Positions 28,675 to 38,556 are shown, counted from the stretch's first letter. The stretch: DNA of 64,000 nt from Neptunomonas japonica DSM 18939 (GCF_000422765.1 NZ_KE383916.1:182300-246299), one strand, 5' to 3'. Made by a program: numbers and translations. Notes: a model not told the origin generated them from the letters alone.

Positions 28675-29816
28675 GAACTAAAAATAAGCCGCCGCTAATC
28701 GTGCATATTATTTATGCTTTGGGGACCGGTGGATTAGAAAACGGTTTAGTTAACATTATTAATCGTATGCCACCTGAACGGTATAATCATGTCATTATTT
28801 GCTTAACGCATGCTACTGATTTCGCGAAACGGATAACGGCTCCAGATGTTAAAGTAATCGAACTGCATAAACGTGAAGGTCATGATTTAGGTGTTTATTG
28901 GCGACTGCAGAAACTATTATGGCAGCTTAAACCAGATCTAGTACATACTCGAAACCTTGCCGCTTTAGAGATGCACGCCCTAACTCTTTTGTTACCTGGC
29001 GTTAAGCGTGTCCATGGTGAGCATGGTAGAGATATCTATGATTTACATGGGCAGAATAAAAAATATAACCGTTTAAGAAAGGTTATGAGTTATGTGGTTC
29101 ACCGCTATATAGCGGTCAGTCAAGATTTAGAAAATTGGCTTTTAACGACAGTAAACATTCCTCGTGAGAAAGTTGAGCAGTTATACAATGGTGTTGATTT
29201 AACACGCTTCAATCACCTCGACGATTCAGCGAAACAAAATGTGTTGCCACCTGAGTTTGCAAAAAACCATTTGATTATCGGTACTGTGGGGCGGGTTGCG
29301 GCTGTTAAAGATCAGCTCACGCTTTTAAAAGCGTTCGATATTCTTGTAAAAAGTGGCTCAGAACTATCGGATAAACTGAGATTAGTAATTGTCGGAGACG
29401 GTCCACTTTTCACTGCATTGAAAGAGCAGGTTCATGACTTAGGTTTAGACGAAAAAGTTTGGTTGGCAGGGGATAGAAAGGATATACCGGCCCTACTTAG
29501 GTCGATGGATGTGTTTGTATTACCGTCTTTAGGTGAAGGTATATCTAATACAGTATTAGAAGCGATGGCGACTGGCTTGCCCGTTGTAGCGACGCGGGTG
29601 GGCGGTAACCCAGAGCTTGTAGACGATCAGAATACAGGTGTATTAGTACCTGTAGGCAATAGTGAAGAGCTGGCGCGAGTTTTATTAGATATCGTCAACG
29701 ACAAAGACAAATTATCCGCAATGGGTGCTGCTGGCTTAGCGAAAGTACAGAAGCAGTTTCATTGGGATATAACCGTAGCCAATTACTTAGCAGTTTATGA
29801 TGAGTTGTTGAAGTAA
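28671..29816 (+). CDS. Glycosyltransferase, XrtA system type 2 (TIGR03088-like)
   Basis: A 381-residue GT4-family transferase. The start PPLIVHIIYALGTGGLENGL is the typical acceptor-side motif of this XrtA-linked group. The donor half shows IIGTVGRVAAVKDQLTLLKA, LRLVIVGDGPL and LPSLGEGISNTVLEAMATGLP with the two EX7E glutamates. ATGA overlap with xrtA indicates coupling. It is expected to act on the cytoplasmic face on the lipid-linked repeat unit; the sugar is unknown. Confidence 0.92.
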   Translation: MRTKNKPPLIVHIIYALGTGGLENGLVNIINRMPPERYNHVIICLTHATDFAKRITAPDVKVIELHKREGHDLGVYWRLQKLLWQLKPDLVHTRNLAALEMHALTLLLPGVKRVHGEHGRDIYDLHGQNKKYNRLRKVMSYVVHRYIAVSQDLENWLLTTVNIPREKVEQLYNGVDLTRFNHLDDSAKQNVLPPEFAKNHLIIGTVGRVAAVKDQLTLLKAFDILVKSGSELSDKLRLVIVGDGPLFTALKEQVHDLGLDEKVWLAGDRKDIPALLRSMDVFVLPSLGEGISNTVLEAMATGLPVVATRVGGNPELVDDQNTGVLVPVGNSEELARVLLDIVNDKDKLSAMGAAGLAKVQKQFHWDITVANYLAVYDELLK

Positions 29817-29866
29817 ATCAGCAGCAAGTCATTTAGAGCAAGAATAGAAAAGGATATTAGAAATCG

Positions 29867-31768
29867 ATGTGTGGAATCGTTGGCGTTTTCGATTTAGCAG
29901 GTAAAAGAGAGTTCTCGCGTGAGCTTATTTCACGGATGAATGAAACCCAATTCCATCGCGGCCCGGATGAAGGCGGAATCCATATCGAGCCTGGAGTAGG
30001 TTTTGGGCATCGACGTTTATCTATTATTGACCTGTCTAGCGGCCAGCAACCTTTGTTTAACGAAGATGGTTCTGTAGTCGTTACGTACAACGGTGAAATC
30101 TATAATTTTCCTGAGCTTTCTGAAGAGTTAAAAGCTTGTGGGCATCAGTTCAAGACGCATTGCGATACTGAAGTGATTGTTCATGCTTGGGAAGAGTGGG
30201 GCGAAGCGTGTGTTGAGCGTTTTAGAGGGATGTTTGCATTTGCTATCTGGGATAGAAATCAGCAAACACTATTCTTGGCCCGAGATCGTTTGGGAATAAA
30301 GCCTTTATTTTATACAGCGTTGCCTGACGGCTCATTAGCTTTTAGTTCAGAGTTAAAGGCTCTCAAGACTCTTGATAACTTGCCTAGAGAAATAGACCCT
30401 ACTTCTATAGAAGACTATTTTACGTTTGGTTATGTGCCTGAACCTAAAACAATTTTTAAAGACGTCTACAAACTTCGTCCTGGTTATACGCTGCTAATTA
30501 AGCATGGTTCGAGTGTTATTGAACCTAAGGAGTACTGGGATATACCTTTCACGCCCGTCGATTATGACTCTGAGGAAAGCTTAAAAGCAGAACTTATTGA
30601 ACGCATGAGGAATGCGGTTGATGTGCGAATGGTTGCAGAAGTTCCATTAGGTGCTTTCTTATCTGGTGGCGTAGATTCTAGCGCAATTGTTGCCATGATG
30701 GCGCAGTTACAAGAAAAGCCAGTACACACTTGTGCTATAGGCTTTGATGTAAAGCAGTTTAACGAAACCGAGTTTGCCAAGCAGGTAGCTGATCAATATA
30801 AAACAGACCACTTTGAAGGGCTTGTTGGAAGTGATGATTTTGACCTGCTAGATACATTGGCTGACCTATATGATGAACCTTATGCGGATAGTTCGGCTAT
30901 ACCAACTTACCGTGTATGCCAACTTGCGAAAAAGCAGGTTACTGTCGCTTTATCTGGCGATGGTGGTGATGAAAACTTTGCCGGTTACCGTCGTTATCGC
31001 TGGCACATGAATGAAGAAAAACTAAGAGCTGCTATACCGTTGAGTGTCAGAAAGCCAATATTTGGCATGTTAGGTAAGCTTTACCCTAAAGCTGATTGGG
31101 CACCGCGAGTATTTAGAGCAAAAACGACGTTCCAAGGCTTGGCAAGAAGCTCGGTAGAAGCGTATTTGCATACTGTTTCGTTGTTATCAGAAGAGCAACG
31201 CGATCAGTTGTTTAGCGATAAGTTAAAAACCGCTCTAAAAGGCTATAAGTCGATAGAAGTCTTTAATGAGTATGTGGCTAAAGCACCTACACAGGATCCT
31301 TTGTCACTCATTCAATATCTAGATATGAAAACCTACCTCGTAGGCGACATTCTTACTAAGGTGGATCGAGCAAGTATGGCGCATGCCCTTGAGGTTCGAG
31401 TGCCACTATTAGATCATAAATTTATTGAGTGGGTCTCAGGCTTACCATCAAACCTCAAGTTAAAAGGGCAAGAAGGGAAGTACGCACTTAAAAAATCACT
31501 GGAGCCATACTTGCCTAATGATGTGCTGTATCGTGCCAAAATGGGGTTTGGAGTACCTCTTGCTAAGTGGTTCAGAGGGCCATTAAAAGAGAAGGTAAAT
31601 GAAAGTTTGCTAGGCGATACCATACGCCAGAGTGGTCTTTTTAATATGGAGTTTATCGAACAAGTGATTAAACAGCATCAAAGTGGAGCACGAGACTACA
31701 GTGTGATTATTTGGACTTTGCTAATGTTTAACGCATTTCTTGAACGTGAACTCGATATTACGGCTTGA
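29867..31768 (+). CDS. XrtA/PEP-CTERM system amidotransferase (asparagine synthase type)
   Basis: This 633-residue protein has both halves of asparagine synthetase B. The N-terminal glutaminase domain starts MCGIVGVFDLAG with the nucleophile Cys2 exposed after Met removal; RGPDEGGIH and the YNGEIYNFPEL strand belong to it. The synthetase half has the PP-loop FLSGGVDSSAIVAMM and the SGDGGDENFAGYRRY segment. In XrtA loci this is thought to amidate a sugar acid or peptide rather than make free asparagine, an inference from conserved linkage. Of the three such proteins in the window it is the only one with an intact nucleophile. Confidence 0.9.
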   Translation: MCGIVGVFDLAGKREFSRELISRMNETQFHRGPDEGGIHIEPGVGFGHRRLSIIDLSSGQQPLFNEDGSVVVTYNGEIYNFPELSEELKACGHQFKTHCDTEVIVHAWEEWGEACVERFRGMFAFAIWDRNQQTLFLARDRLGIKPLFYTALPDGSLAFSSELKALKTLDNLPREIDPTSIEDYFTFGYVPEPKTIFKDVYKLRPGYTLLIKHGSSVIEPKEYWDIPFTPVDYDSEESLKAELIERMRNAVDVRMVAEVPLGAFLSGGVDSSAIVAMMAQLQEKPVHTCAIGFDVKQFNETEFAKQVADQYKTDHFEGLVGSDDFDLLDTLADLYDEPYADSSAIPTYRVCQLAKKQVTVALSGDGGDENFAGYRRYRWHMNEEKLRAAIPLSVRKPIFGMLGKLYPKADWAPRVFRAKTTFQGLARSSVEAYLHTVSLLSEEQRDQLFSDKLKTALKGYKSIEVFNEYVAKAPTQDPLSLIQYLDMKTYLVGDILTKVDRASMAHALEVRVPLLDHKFIEWVSGLPSNLKLKGQEGKYALKKSLEPYLPNDVLYRAKMGFGVPLAKWFRGPLKEKVNESLLGDTIRQSGLFNMEFIEQVIKQHQSGARDYSVIIWTLLMFNAFLERELDITA

Positions 31769-31793
31769 TACAGATATAAGGGAAAGATAATAC

Positions 31794-33002
31794 GTGAAAA
31801 TTTTACACATTCTAGACCATTCTATTCCGCTGCACAGTGGTTATACGTTTCGCACTCGCTCAATTTTAAAGCAGCAGCGTGTCTTGGGGTGGGAAACAGT
31901 ACATGTTACGTCTGGTAAGCACACGCTAGACTCTGCGCCTGTAGAAAGTGTAGAAGAGTTTTTATTTTATAGAACGCCTGCTAAGTCATCTGTTCTTGAT
32001 AAGCTGCCATTACTTAATCAGTTATCAATTATTGATCAGCTAACAAAAAGAGTCTGTGAAGTAATTGAAGAAACGAAACCGGATATCCTGCATGCCCATT
32101 CTCCTGCGCTAACAGGTGTTGCTGCATTAAAAGCAGGGAAAAAGTACGGTATACCGGTAGTCTATGAGTGCCGAGGCTTTTGGGAAGATGCAGCCGTTGA
32201 TCACGGCACTTGTAAAGAAGATGGTGTACGGTACAAGCTGACTAGAGCGCTAGAAACCTACGTATTTAAAAATGCTGATGCAGTGACAACGATATGTGAA
32301 GGCTTACGTAAAGATATTGTCGCCAGAGGTATTGGTAACGAAAAAATAACAGTGATTCCTAATGCTGTTGATATTGATAAATTTAGTGTGATAACCCACA
32401 GTGACCAGGCTTTAACAGAAAAGCTGCAGTTGCAGGGGAAAAAAGTTTTAGGGTTTATCGGCTCATTTTATGCTTATGAAGGACTGCTTCTTTTACTTGA
32501 CTCTTTACCTGAGATGATAAGCAAAAATCCGGATATTCGTTTGTTGCTGGTAGGTGGTGGCCCACAAAATGACTTAATAGAAAGTAAAATTAAGTCATTA
32601 AATTTACAACAGTACGTAGTGACTACTGGACGTGTTCCGCACACAGAAGTGCAGTCTTACTATAGCTTGGTTGATATATTTATATATCCTCGCTTGGCAA
32701 TGCGCTTAACGGAATTAGTAACACCGCTGAAGCCACTTGAAGCGATGGCTCAAGGGAAGCTAGTGGTTGCATCAGATGTCGGTGGCCATAAAGAATTGAT
32801 TGATGATGGTAAAACGGGGCGTTTGTTTAAAGCAGGTGATAAAAAAGATCTTGCACGGGTTGTGCTTGAAGTGTTGGATCAGACTGATGATTGGGATTCC
32901 TTAAAACAGCAAGGACGAAAATATGTAGAAGAGCAACGGAATTGGCCTGTGAGTGTGGGTCAGTATGAACATGTGTACCCTAAAATTTGTAAAAACAGAT
33001 AA
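31794..33002 (+). CDS. Glycosyltransferase, exosortase A system-associated (TIGR04063-like)
   Basis: A 402-residue GT4 glycosyltransferase with the group's N-terminal signature ILHILDHSIPLHSGYTFRTR. The donor half includes KVLGFIGSFYAYEGLLLLLD, IRLLLVGGGPQ and RLTELVTPLKPLEAMAQGKL. In this last motif the usual first EX7E glutamate region is preserved in altered form. The start is GTG at 31794, with AAGGGA about ten bases upstream. It overlaps the next transferase by one base. Confidence 0.88.
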   Translation: MKILHILDHSIPLHSGYTFRTRSILKQQRVLGWETVHVTSGKHTLDSAPVESVEEFLFYRTPAKSSVLDKLPLLNQLSIIDQLTKRVCEVIEETKPDILHAHSPALTGVAALKAGKKYGIPVVYECRGFWEDAAVDHGTCKEDGVRYKLTRALETYVFKNADAVTTICEGLRKDIVARGIGNEKITVIPNAVDIDKFSVITHSDQALTEKLQLQGKKVLGFIGSFYAYEGLLLLLDSLPEMISKNPDIRLLLVGGGPQNDLIESKIKSLNLQQYVVTTGRVPHTEVQSYYSLVDIFIYPRLAMRLTELVTPLKPLEAMAQGKLVVASDVGGHKELIDDGKTGRLFKAGDKKDLARVVLEVLDQTDDWDSLKQQGRKYVEEQRNWPVSVGQYEHVYPKICKNR

Positions 33003-34180
33003 TGGTTAATTTACTCGTAGTGACGACACTATTCCCTAATAGTGTTCAGCACCGTCATGGTATTTTTGTAGAAACAAGATTGAAAAAAATTATGGAGACA
33101 GGGCAAGCTAATGCAGTTGTTGTTGCGCCTGTTCCTTGGTTTCCTATTAAAAGTAAATACTTCAGTCAATATTCACAGTATGTAGACATACCATCAAAAG
33201 AGCATAGAAATGGTGTAGACATATATCACCCGCGTTATTTGGTAATCCCCAAAGTTGGAATGCTGCTTACGCCATTTTTTTTAGCATTGGCTATTTTTCT
33301 TACTATCTTTAAGGTAAGAAAGCAGGGCTACGAATTTGATTTAATCGATGCTCATTATTTTTATCCCGATGGTGTTGCCGTTGCGATCGCTTCATATTTT
33401 TTGAAGTTGCCATTTGTTATTTCAGCTAGGGGATCAGACATAAACCTGATACCTAATTACTCATTACCAAGAAAAATGATTTTATGGGCCGCATCAAAAG
33501 CTCAAGCGTCTATTACAGTCTCTTCGGCACTAAAAGATAAAATGGTTACTTTGGGCGCTGAAGAAGAAAAAATACATGTTTTAAGAAATGGTGTTGATGA
33601 TGTTTTGTTTTCGCCAAAAAATTATCAACAAATGCGCCACAATTATTCATTACAAAGAGCAACACTACTCAGTGTTGGGAATCTAACTGAGCTGAAAGGC
33701 CACGACCTAGTTATCAAAAGCTTATTAGCGCTCCCAGACTGTGAGCTTATCATTGTTGGTGGTGGGGAGTTGGATAAGCCGCTTAAAGAACTTGCTTACT
33801 CATTGGGTTTATCAGAGCGGGTTCGTTTTATGGGTACGCTAAAGCAGCCTGCGTTAGTTGAGTTGTACAGCGCTGCTGATTTGCTCGTACTGGCTTCTAG
33901 TCGTGAAGGTTGGGCTAACGTACTGTTAGAGGCAATGGCTTGTGGGGCTCCTGTTGCAGCAACAAATGTTGGCGGGACTCCTGAGCTGGTTAAATCTCCT
34001 GAAGCAGGAGTGTTAGTCAAAGAGCGCAACTCTTCCGGTTTGGTTAAGGCGATTAGTAAGGCTCTATCACTGAATATAGATAGAAACTTAACACGTGAAT
34101 ATGCAAAAAAATTCTCGTGGGATCAAACGGTAGAAAATCAAATTAACTTATACACAAAAATAGTGGACTCGCATGCGTGA
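33002..34180 (+). CDS. GT4 family glycosyltransferase
   Basis: This 392-residue glycosyltransferase starts MVNLLVVTTLFPNSVQHRHG, with FDLIDAHYFYPDGVAVA and FVISARGSDINLIP in the acceptor half. The donor half has LLSVGNLTELKGHDLVIKSL, CELIIVGGGELDKPL and ASSREGWANVLLEAMACGAP. It resembles the fourth glycosyltransferase usually present in exosortase A loci. It overlaps the previous gene by one base and the O-ligase gene by eight, so it belongs to the same long operon. Acceptor and sugar are unknown. Confidence 0.88.
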   Translation: MVNLLVVTTLFPNSVQHRHGIFVETRLKKIMETGQANAVVVAPVPWFPIKSKYFSQYSQYVDIPSKEHRNGVDIYHPRYLVIPKVGMLLTPFFLALAIFLTIFKVRKQGYEFDLIDAHYFYPDGVAVAIASYFLKLPFVISARGSDINLIPNYSLPRKMILWAASKAQASITVSSALKDKMVTLGAEEEKIHVLRNGVDDVLFSPKNYQQMRHNYSLQRATLLSVGNLTELKGHDLVIKSLLALPDCELIIVGGGELDKPLKELAYSLGLSERVRFMGTLKQPALVELYSAADLLVLASSREGWANVLLEAMACGAPVAATNVGGTPELVKSPEAGVLVKERNSSGLVKAISKALSLNIDRNLTREYAKKFSWDQTVENQINLYTKIVDSHA

Positions 34181-35444
34181 CCTTCTCATAACACTGATTG
34201 TATTTGGGAGTATTCCATTTATTTTGCGCAGACCCTATATCGGGATTCTTATGTGGTCATGGCTAAGCTATATGAACCCGCATAGGTTAGCTTATGGTTT
34301 TGCCTACGACATGCCATTTGCGCAGGTGATTGCCATCACCATCTTTATGGCATTTATATTTAATAAAGATAGGCAAAGCATACCTTTAAGCGGGACTGTC
34401 GTTGTTTGGGTTTTATTCTTGATATGGGCGTCTTTAACAACCTACTTTGCAATATATCCTGAGTTTGCAGCTGAACAATATATACGAATAATTAAGATAC
34501 AAATATTTACTTTCTTAACCATGGCGCTGATTACTAACCAAGATAGAATTAATAAGCTGATTTGGGTTATTGCTCTTTCAATCGGTTTTTATAGTATTAA
34601 AGGTGGGTTATTCACGATAATGACTGGTGGTTCATTCCGTGTGTGGGGGCCCGCAGGCTCATTTATAGAAGATAATAATGAGTTAGCATTAGCTTGTTTA
34701 ATGGTTATACCTCTTATGTATTATTTGATGGTTCAGTTGAATAATCGTTGGTTTAAGTATGCAATGGGTGGGGCTATTTTCCTGAGCTTGGCGTCTGTTA
34801 TTGGTTCGCAATCCCGCGGAGCTCTCATTGCGATTGGGGCTGTATTAGGCTTTTATTGGCTTAAAACCAAAAGTAAATTTGTTTCAGCATTTGCTATTCT
34901 TTTTATTGTTGCCGCCGGCTGGAACTTCATGCCGGAGAGTTGGCATGAGAGGATGGATACAATAGGGAACTACGAAGAAGACGCATCAGCCATGGGGCGT
35001 ATTAATGCTTGGATTTACAGCATTAATATAGCAAATGATCGACTGTTAGGGGGAGGGTTCAGCTCTTGGTCAACGAATACATATGCAGTTTATTCTCCTG
35101 ATGCTGAGCTGGTAGTTGTTGCGCATAGTATCTATTTTAATGTGTTGGCAGATCATGGATGGGTCGGGCTTATCCTGTTTCTTTTAGTGTTGATGTTCAC
35201 TTGGAATAATTTATCACGAGTTATTAAGCGTACTCGCGGTGATCCTGGCATGTCACAACAAAATCTCTTAGCAAGAATGTTGCAAATAAGCTTTATTGCC
35301 TATCTAACCGGTGGCGCATTTTTAAGTCTCTCGTATTTTGATTTGCCGTGGCATTTAGTTGCTATAACATTATTGATTAGCTCACAAATCAATTTGAAGA
35401 ATGAGGCGCTACCAAAAACCAAATTTAAGAACTCTATGGTTTAG
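34173..35444 (+). CDS. Putative O-glycosylation ligase/polymerase, exosortase A-associated
   Basis: This is a 423-residue polytopic membrane protein of the O-antigen ligase/Wzy_C type with about ten hydrophobic segments. The diagnostic periplasmic-side segments are GPAGSFIEDNNELALACL, SQSRGALIAIGAVLGFYW and the C-terminal VVAHSIYFNVLADHGWVGL. It corresponds to the family named putative O-glycosylation ligase (TIGR03097, recalled). In this locus it is the best candidate for Wzy polymerase or for the enzyme that joins glycan to exported protein. Which of the two cannot be told from sequence. Confidence 0.87.
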   Translation: MRDLLITLIVFGSIPFILRRPYIGILMWSWLSYMNPHRLAYGFAYDMPFAQVIAITIFMAFIFNKDRQSIPLSGTVVVWVLFLIWASLTTYFAIYPEFAAEQYIRIIKIQIFTFLTMALITNQDRINKLIWVIALSIGFYSIKGGLFTIMTGGSFRVWGPAGSFIEDNNELALACLMVIPLMYYLMVQLNNRWFKYAMGGAIFLSLASVIGSQSRGALIAIGAVLGFYWLKTKSKFVSAFAILFIVAAGWNFMPESWHERMDTIGNYEEDASAMGRINAWIYSINIANDRLLGGGFSSWSTNTYAVYSPDAELVVVAHSIYFNVLADHGWVGLILFLLVLMFTWNNLSRVIKRTRGDPGMSQQNLLARMLQISFIAYLTGGAFLSLSYFDLPWHLVAITLLISSQINLKNEALPKTKFKNSMV

Positions 35445-35486
35445 TTTTTCAATGGCTCTAGATATAACTCTCAGGTATTAAAGAAG

Positions 35487-36455
35487 ATGAAACAGTGCAT
35501 TTTAAAGGCCGCCAGCGTTACGTTGCCTTTAGTACTTAGAACAAAAGGTAAACAGCATTTATCAATACTGATTTATCACCGTGTGTTGCCTAAGTACGAC
35601 TTTATGCGACCTTCAGAGCCAACAATAAAAGAATTTGATTGGCATATGTCGTTAGTTTCACGTTGCTTTACTCCACTCTCATTAGCCCGAGCTTTAGAGT
35701 TAATGGATAGAGGCGAGTTACCTGAAAATGCTATATGTGTCACTTTTGATGATGGTTATGCTGACAATGAAAGCTGTGCTCTACCCATCCTTAAAAAATG
35801 GAATATTCCAGCGACTGTATTTGTGGCTACGGGCTTTATAAATGGCGGTCGTATGTGGAATGACACGGTAGTGGAAACTATCAAGTGTGCTGGAGAGTAT
35901 ATTGATTTACGAAAAGTAGGCCTAGATGAATACACATTTAATGACTCCCAATCCAAAAGAATAGTCGCTCAAAAAATACTCACAAAAATTAAGCATAGAG
36001 AAGTTGAGCATAGAGCTGAGGCCGTTGATTTTATAGAATCTCTTGCAGAACAATTACTACCTAATGACCTTATGGCGACTGATCAGCAAATTTTAAATTT
36101 AGAAGCTGCGGGCGTTGAAATAGGTGGCCATACAGTTAATCATCCTATATTGGCAAAGCTTAATGATAGACACGCTCAGCAAGAAATTGTCGATGGGAAA
36201 AAACATCTCGAAACTATTATTGGCAAGAAATTAAGATATTTTGCTTATCCTAATGGGAAGTTGGGGGATGATTATTTGGAAAGTCAGGTCAGGATTGTAA
36301 AAGAGGCAGGGTTTGAAGCGGCTGTTTCGACTACGTGGGGTGTTTCCGCGCGCAATAGTGATCGCTTTCAGCTTGCGCGCTTTACACCCTGGGATAAAAG
36401 ATCGGGTAAATTTTTACTAAGATTGCTTCTAAATCAGAAGAGTGTCAAATTGTAG
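35487..36455 (+). CDS. Polysaccharide deacetylase family protein
   Basis: A second NodB-fold deacetylase of 322 residues. Motif 1 is CVTFDDGYADN with the catalytic and metal aspartates, motif 2 is GGHTVNHPILAKL with the metal histidines, and the C-terminal YFAYPNGKLGDDY is the third block. The N-terminal region LSILIYHRVLPKYDF is typical of such enzymes in exopolysaccharide loci. No clear signal peptide is present. It follows the O-ligase gene by 42 bases and ends six bases before the convergent TPR gene. It closes the plus-strand XrtA core run. Confidence 0.87.
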   Translation: MKQCILKAASVTLPLVLRTKGKQHLSILIYHRVLPKYDFMRPSEPTIKEFDWHMSLVSRCFTPLSLARALELMDRGELPENAICVTFDDGYADNESCALPILKKWNIPATVFVATGFINGGRMWNDTVVETIKCAGEYIDLRKVGLDEYTFNDSQSKRIVAQKILTKIKHREVEHRAEAVDFIESLAEQLLPNDLMATDQQILNLEAAGVEIGGHTVNHPILAKLNDRHAQQEIVDGKKHLETIIGKKLRYFAYPNGKLGDDYLESQVRIVKEAGFEAAVSTTWGVSARNSDRFQLARFTPWDKRSGKFLLRLLLNQKSVKL

Positions 36456-36461
36456 TATGGA

Positions 36462-37151
36462 TTACCACTTACCGGCTTTTTCCAATTTCCTCTTTAAGCC
36501 TTGTAAGGGGAATTTTTTCTTATATGCTTTCATTGCATATAGTTTTGCTTCTTCATAGCGCTCCATTTCTGTGTATAAAAGCCCTAAGTTATAATAAATG
36601 GCTGACTTGTCAGGAAGTATCTGATTCTCAGCTTTTTTATACTGGGTTAGGCTTTCGTCAAATTTGCCAATTTTATGAAGGAAAATTCCATAGAGCATAT
36701 AAGTGGTTGCATCGCTAGATGAGAAACCTACTGCTCTTTGTAAGTAACACTCTACGGGACTCAGTTTTTTACTTTTGTAATTTTTTTCGCCGTAAAGTGT
36801 TCTCAAGGTGATCACTGTATTGAGAGCACGGTGATGATTTGGGAAAGCTCGAAGCGTGTAATCAATATCACCGTAAAGGTTGTATTTGACCTTGGCACCT
36901 TCCTGTAGCTTTTCCACCTTGTAGTTAAAGTGTGAGCCTTCTACTAGGATGAGTGCTTCTGCCTCAGCAGTTCTATCTCTTTGTGTATAGTCGTAAGGAC
37001 CAAAAGCTTGTCTTTCGCCATAGCATGGAGCTCCCTCGAAGGTATAACCAACCCATGGAGCTGCAGGTCTAGCCTCTGCAGTAAAGGATGCGAGTAAACA
37101 TGATATTAATAAGGGGGTTTTAGCGCTTAGTTTAGATTTTAAAAATAACAT
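36462..37151 (-). CDS. Exported TPR-repeat protein
   Basis: This 229-residue protein has a signal peptide (KTPLLISCLLASFTAEA). A conserved domain follows with the spaced motifs AFGPYDYTQRD, LILVEGSHFNYKVEKL and DIDYTLRAFPNHHRALNTVI. After this come two or three tetratricopeptide repeats (TTYMLYGIFLHKIGKFDESL, AIYYNLGLLYTEMERYEEAK). The GPYDY/SHFN/DIDYTLRAFPNHHRAL combination occurs in TPR proteins of other XrtA-type bacteria as I recall. It is the only minus-strand gene inside the polysaccharide locus. It probably acts as a periplasmic scaffold; function is unproven. Confidence 0.8.
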   Translation of the reverse strand: MLFLKSKLSAKTPLLISCLLASFTAEARPAAPWVGYTFEGAPCYGERQAFGPYDYTQRDRTAEAEALILVEGSHFNYKVEKLQEGAKVKYNLYGDIDYTLRAFPNHHRALNTVITLRTLYGEKNYKSKKLSPVECYLQRAVGFSSSDATTYMLYGIFLHKIGKFDESLTQYKKAENQILPDKSAIYYNLGLLYTEMERYEEAKLYAMKAYKKKFPLQGLKRKLEKAGKW

Positions 37152-37251
37152 TGTTGTATGCTCCTACTTACATGCAGTGTTATCATAAACTTAAAGTAAT
37201 CTTCAGGCAAATCAGTGCTTTTAGTAGTAAGAATATTACAGTGAGTTTATA

Positions 37252-38553
37252 GTGAAATTTATTGAAAAAACTAAAGAAATTATTAGCTGGTATGTTTATA
37301 AGATCATTTTGAAACTTATTTCATCTAGGAAAAAGAATGATTCTTCTGTTTCGAGCTTAACTAAGCTCGATGATTATTTTCGTAATGATACTGAAAGATT
37401 CGCATGGTTTTTTTGTTCTACTATAGGTGAGCTTAATGCTTGTTCACCATTTATTAATACGAAGTATGAATCAGAAAGAATAGTTATTATTACTGATCGT
37501 ATATTTTATAAGCCATCTTTTTTGGCTAAATACCCAAAAGCAATAGTTTTGGATATTAATAATTCAGATGGTGAAATACATGAATATATAAAAAAATTTA
37601 CACCTGATTATTTTTATATGTGTGAAATACCTTGTTCGCCAAATGATGCTCCATGTCGTTTTCCCTACGAGATACTAAAAGCTATTAAGGCTGCAGCATC
37701 GGGTATGTTTATAATTAACGGATGGTTGTATCAGTATGATCCATCGTGCATGCAGGATAAGATAGAACGACTGCTTTTTGATAAATCATATATTCGTATG
37801 TTTGATGGTATTACTGTACAAACTGTAGCCATTAAAGAACTTCTAATTAATAAAGGGGCAGATAGTAATAAAGTTGAAGTTACAGGGAATATGAAGTTTG
37901 ATGCACCTGGTGATGATTTTTTAACTACACATGATGTAGTTAGTGTAGATTTAATATGTAAGCTAAAACAGTGTAAAAATGTAATCGTTGCAGGCTGTTT
38001 AATTAATGAAAATGAATACGAAAAAGTAATTAAGGCGTTTAGCGAGGTTCTGGAAGAAGTCCCTGAAGCTATGTTTGTTTTAGCTCCACGGCATCCGGAG
38101 AAAAAAGAGCAATTAGGTGCAATTGTTAGCTTGTTAGAGAAATACAAAATTAGCTATAACTTTAAGAGCTGGCTAAGTAATGCTTCGAGCTTTAATGGCA
38201 AAGTTTTAATTCTTGATACGCTGGGTGAATTAAGAAGTTTTTATTCGGCTGGGCGAGTATGCTACGTAGGAAGGGATCATAATGTTTTAGAGCCATTGTT
38301 TTTAGACAAGGAAGTGATTGTTCCCGATAATTGGCACACTAAATATCCTAGTTACCCTGTGTTTGAAACTGTGCTACGTAACGGGCTTATAACACTTCAT
38401 ACTGAAAATGAGTTGGGGCGTGAGTTTTTATTAAAACTTCAAGATAATTCGTTAAATAAAAAAGATTATAAAAACTCTCTTGAGGGACTCTCTGGTGCAA
38501 CACAAAGAAATGAAGAGTTTATAAAAAAAATCAGAACTATGAATGGTTTATAA
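37252..38553 (+). CDS. WaaA (KdtA)-like glycosyltransferase
   Basis: The 433-residue protein resembles 3-deoxy-D-manno-octulosonic acid transferase in its overall order of motifs. The acceptor-side FFCSTIGELNACSPFI includes the glutamate (E60) that is catalytic in WaaA. ITVQTVAIKELLINKGA is followed by VEVTGNMKFDAPG, then FVLAPRHPEKKEQL, and ILDTLGELRSFYSAGRVCYVG near the C-terminus. The usual donor-site GGHNPLEP is changed to DHNVLEPLF. It differs enough from housekeeping WaaA to suggest a specialised role on a capsule- or O-antigen-like glycan. The start is GTG at 37252. Base use is more AT-rich than the XrtA core. Confidence 0.75.
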   Translation: MKFIEKTKEIISWYVYKIILKLISSRKKNDSSVSSLTKLDDYFRNDTERFAWFFCSTIGELNACSPFINTKYESERIVIITDRIFYKPSFLAKYPKAIVLDINNSDGEIHEYIKKFTPDYFYMCEIPCSPNDAPCRFPYEILKAIKAAASGMFIINGWLYQYDPSCMQDKIERLLFDKSYIRMFDGITVQTVAIKELLINKGADSNKVEVTGNMKFDAPGDDFLTTHDVVSVDLICKLKQCKNVIVAGCLINENEYEKVIKAFSEVLEEVPEAMFVLAPRHPEKKEQLGAIVSLLEKYKISYNFKSWLSNASSFNGKVLILDTLGELRSFYSAGRVCYVGRDHNVLEPLFLDKEVIVPDNWHTKYPSYPVFETVLRNGLITLHTENELGREFLLKLQDNSLNKKDYKNSLEGLSGATQRNEEFIKKIRTMNGL

Positions 38554-38556
38554 CTT

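Noticed and set aside
37210..37225. Sigma54-like GGCAAATCAGTGC before the WaaA-like gene
   Set aside because: The same one-base-short spacing, and a poor -12 box.
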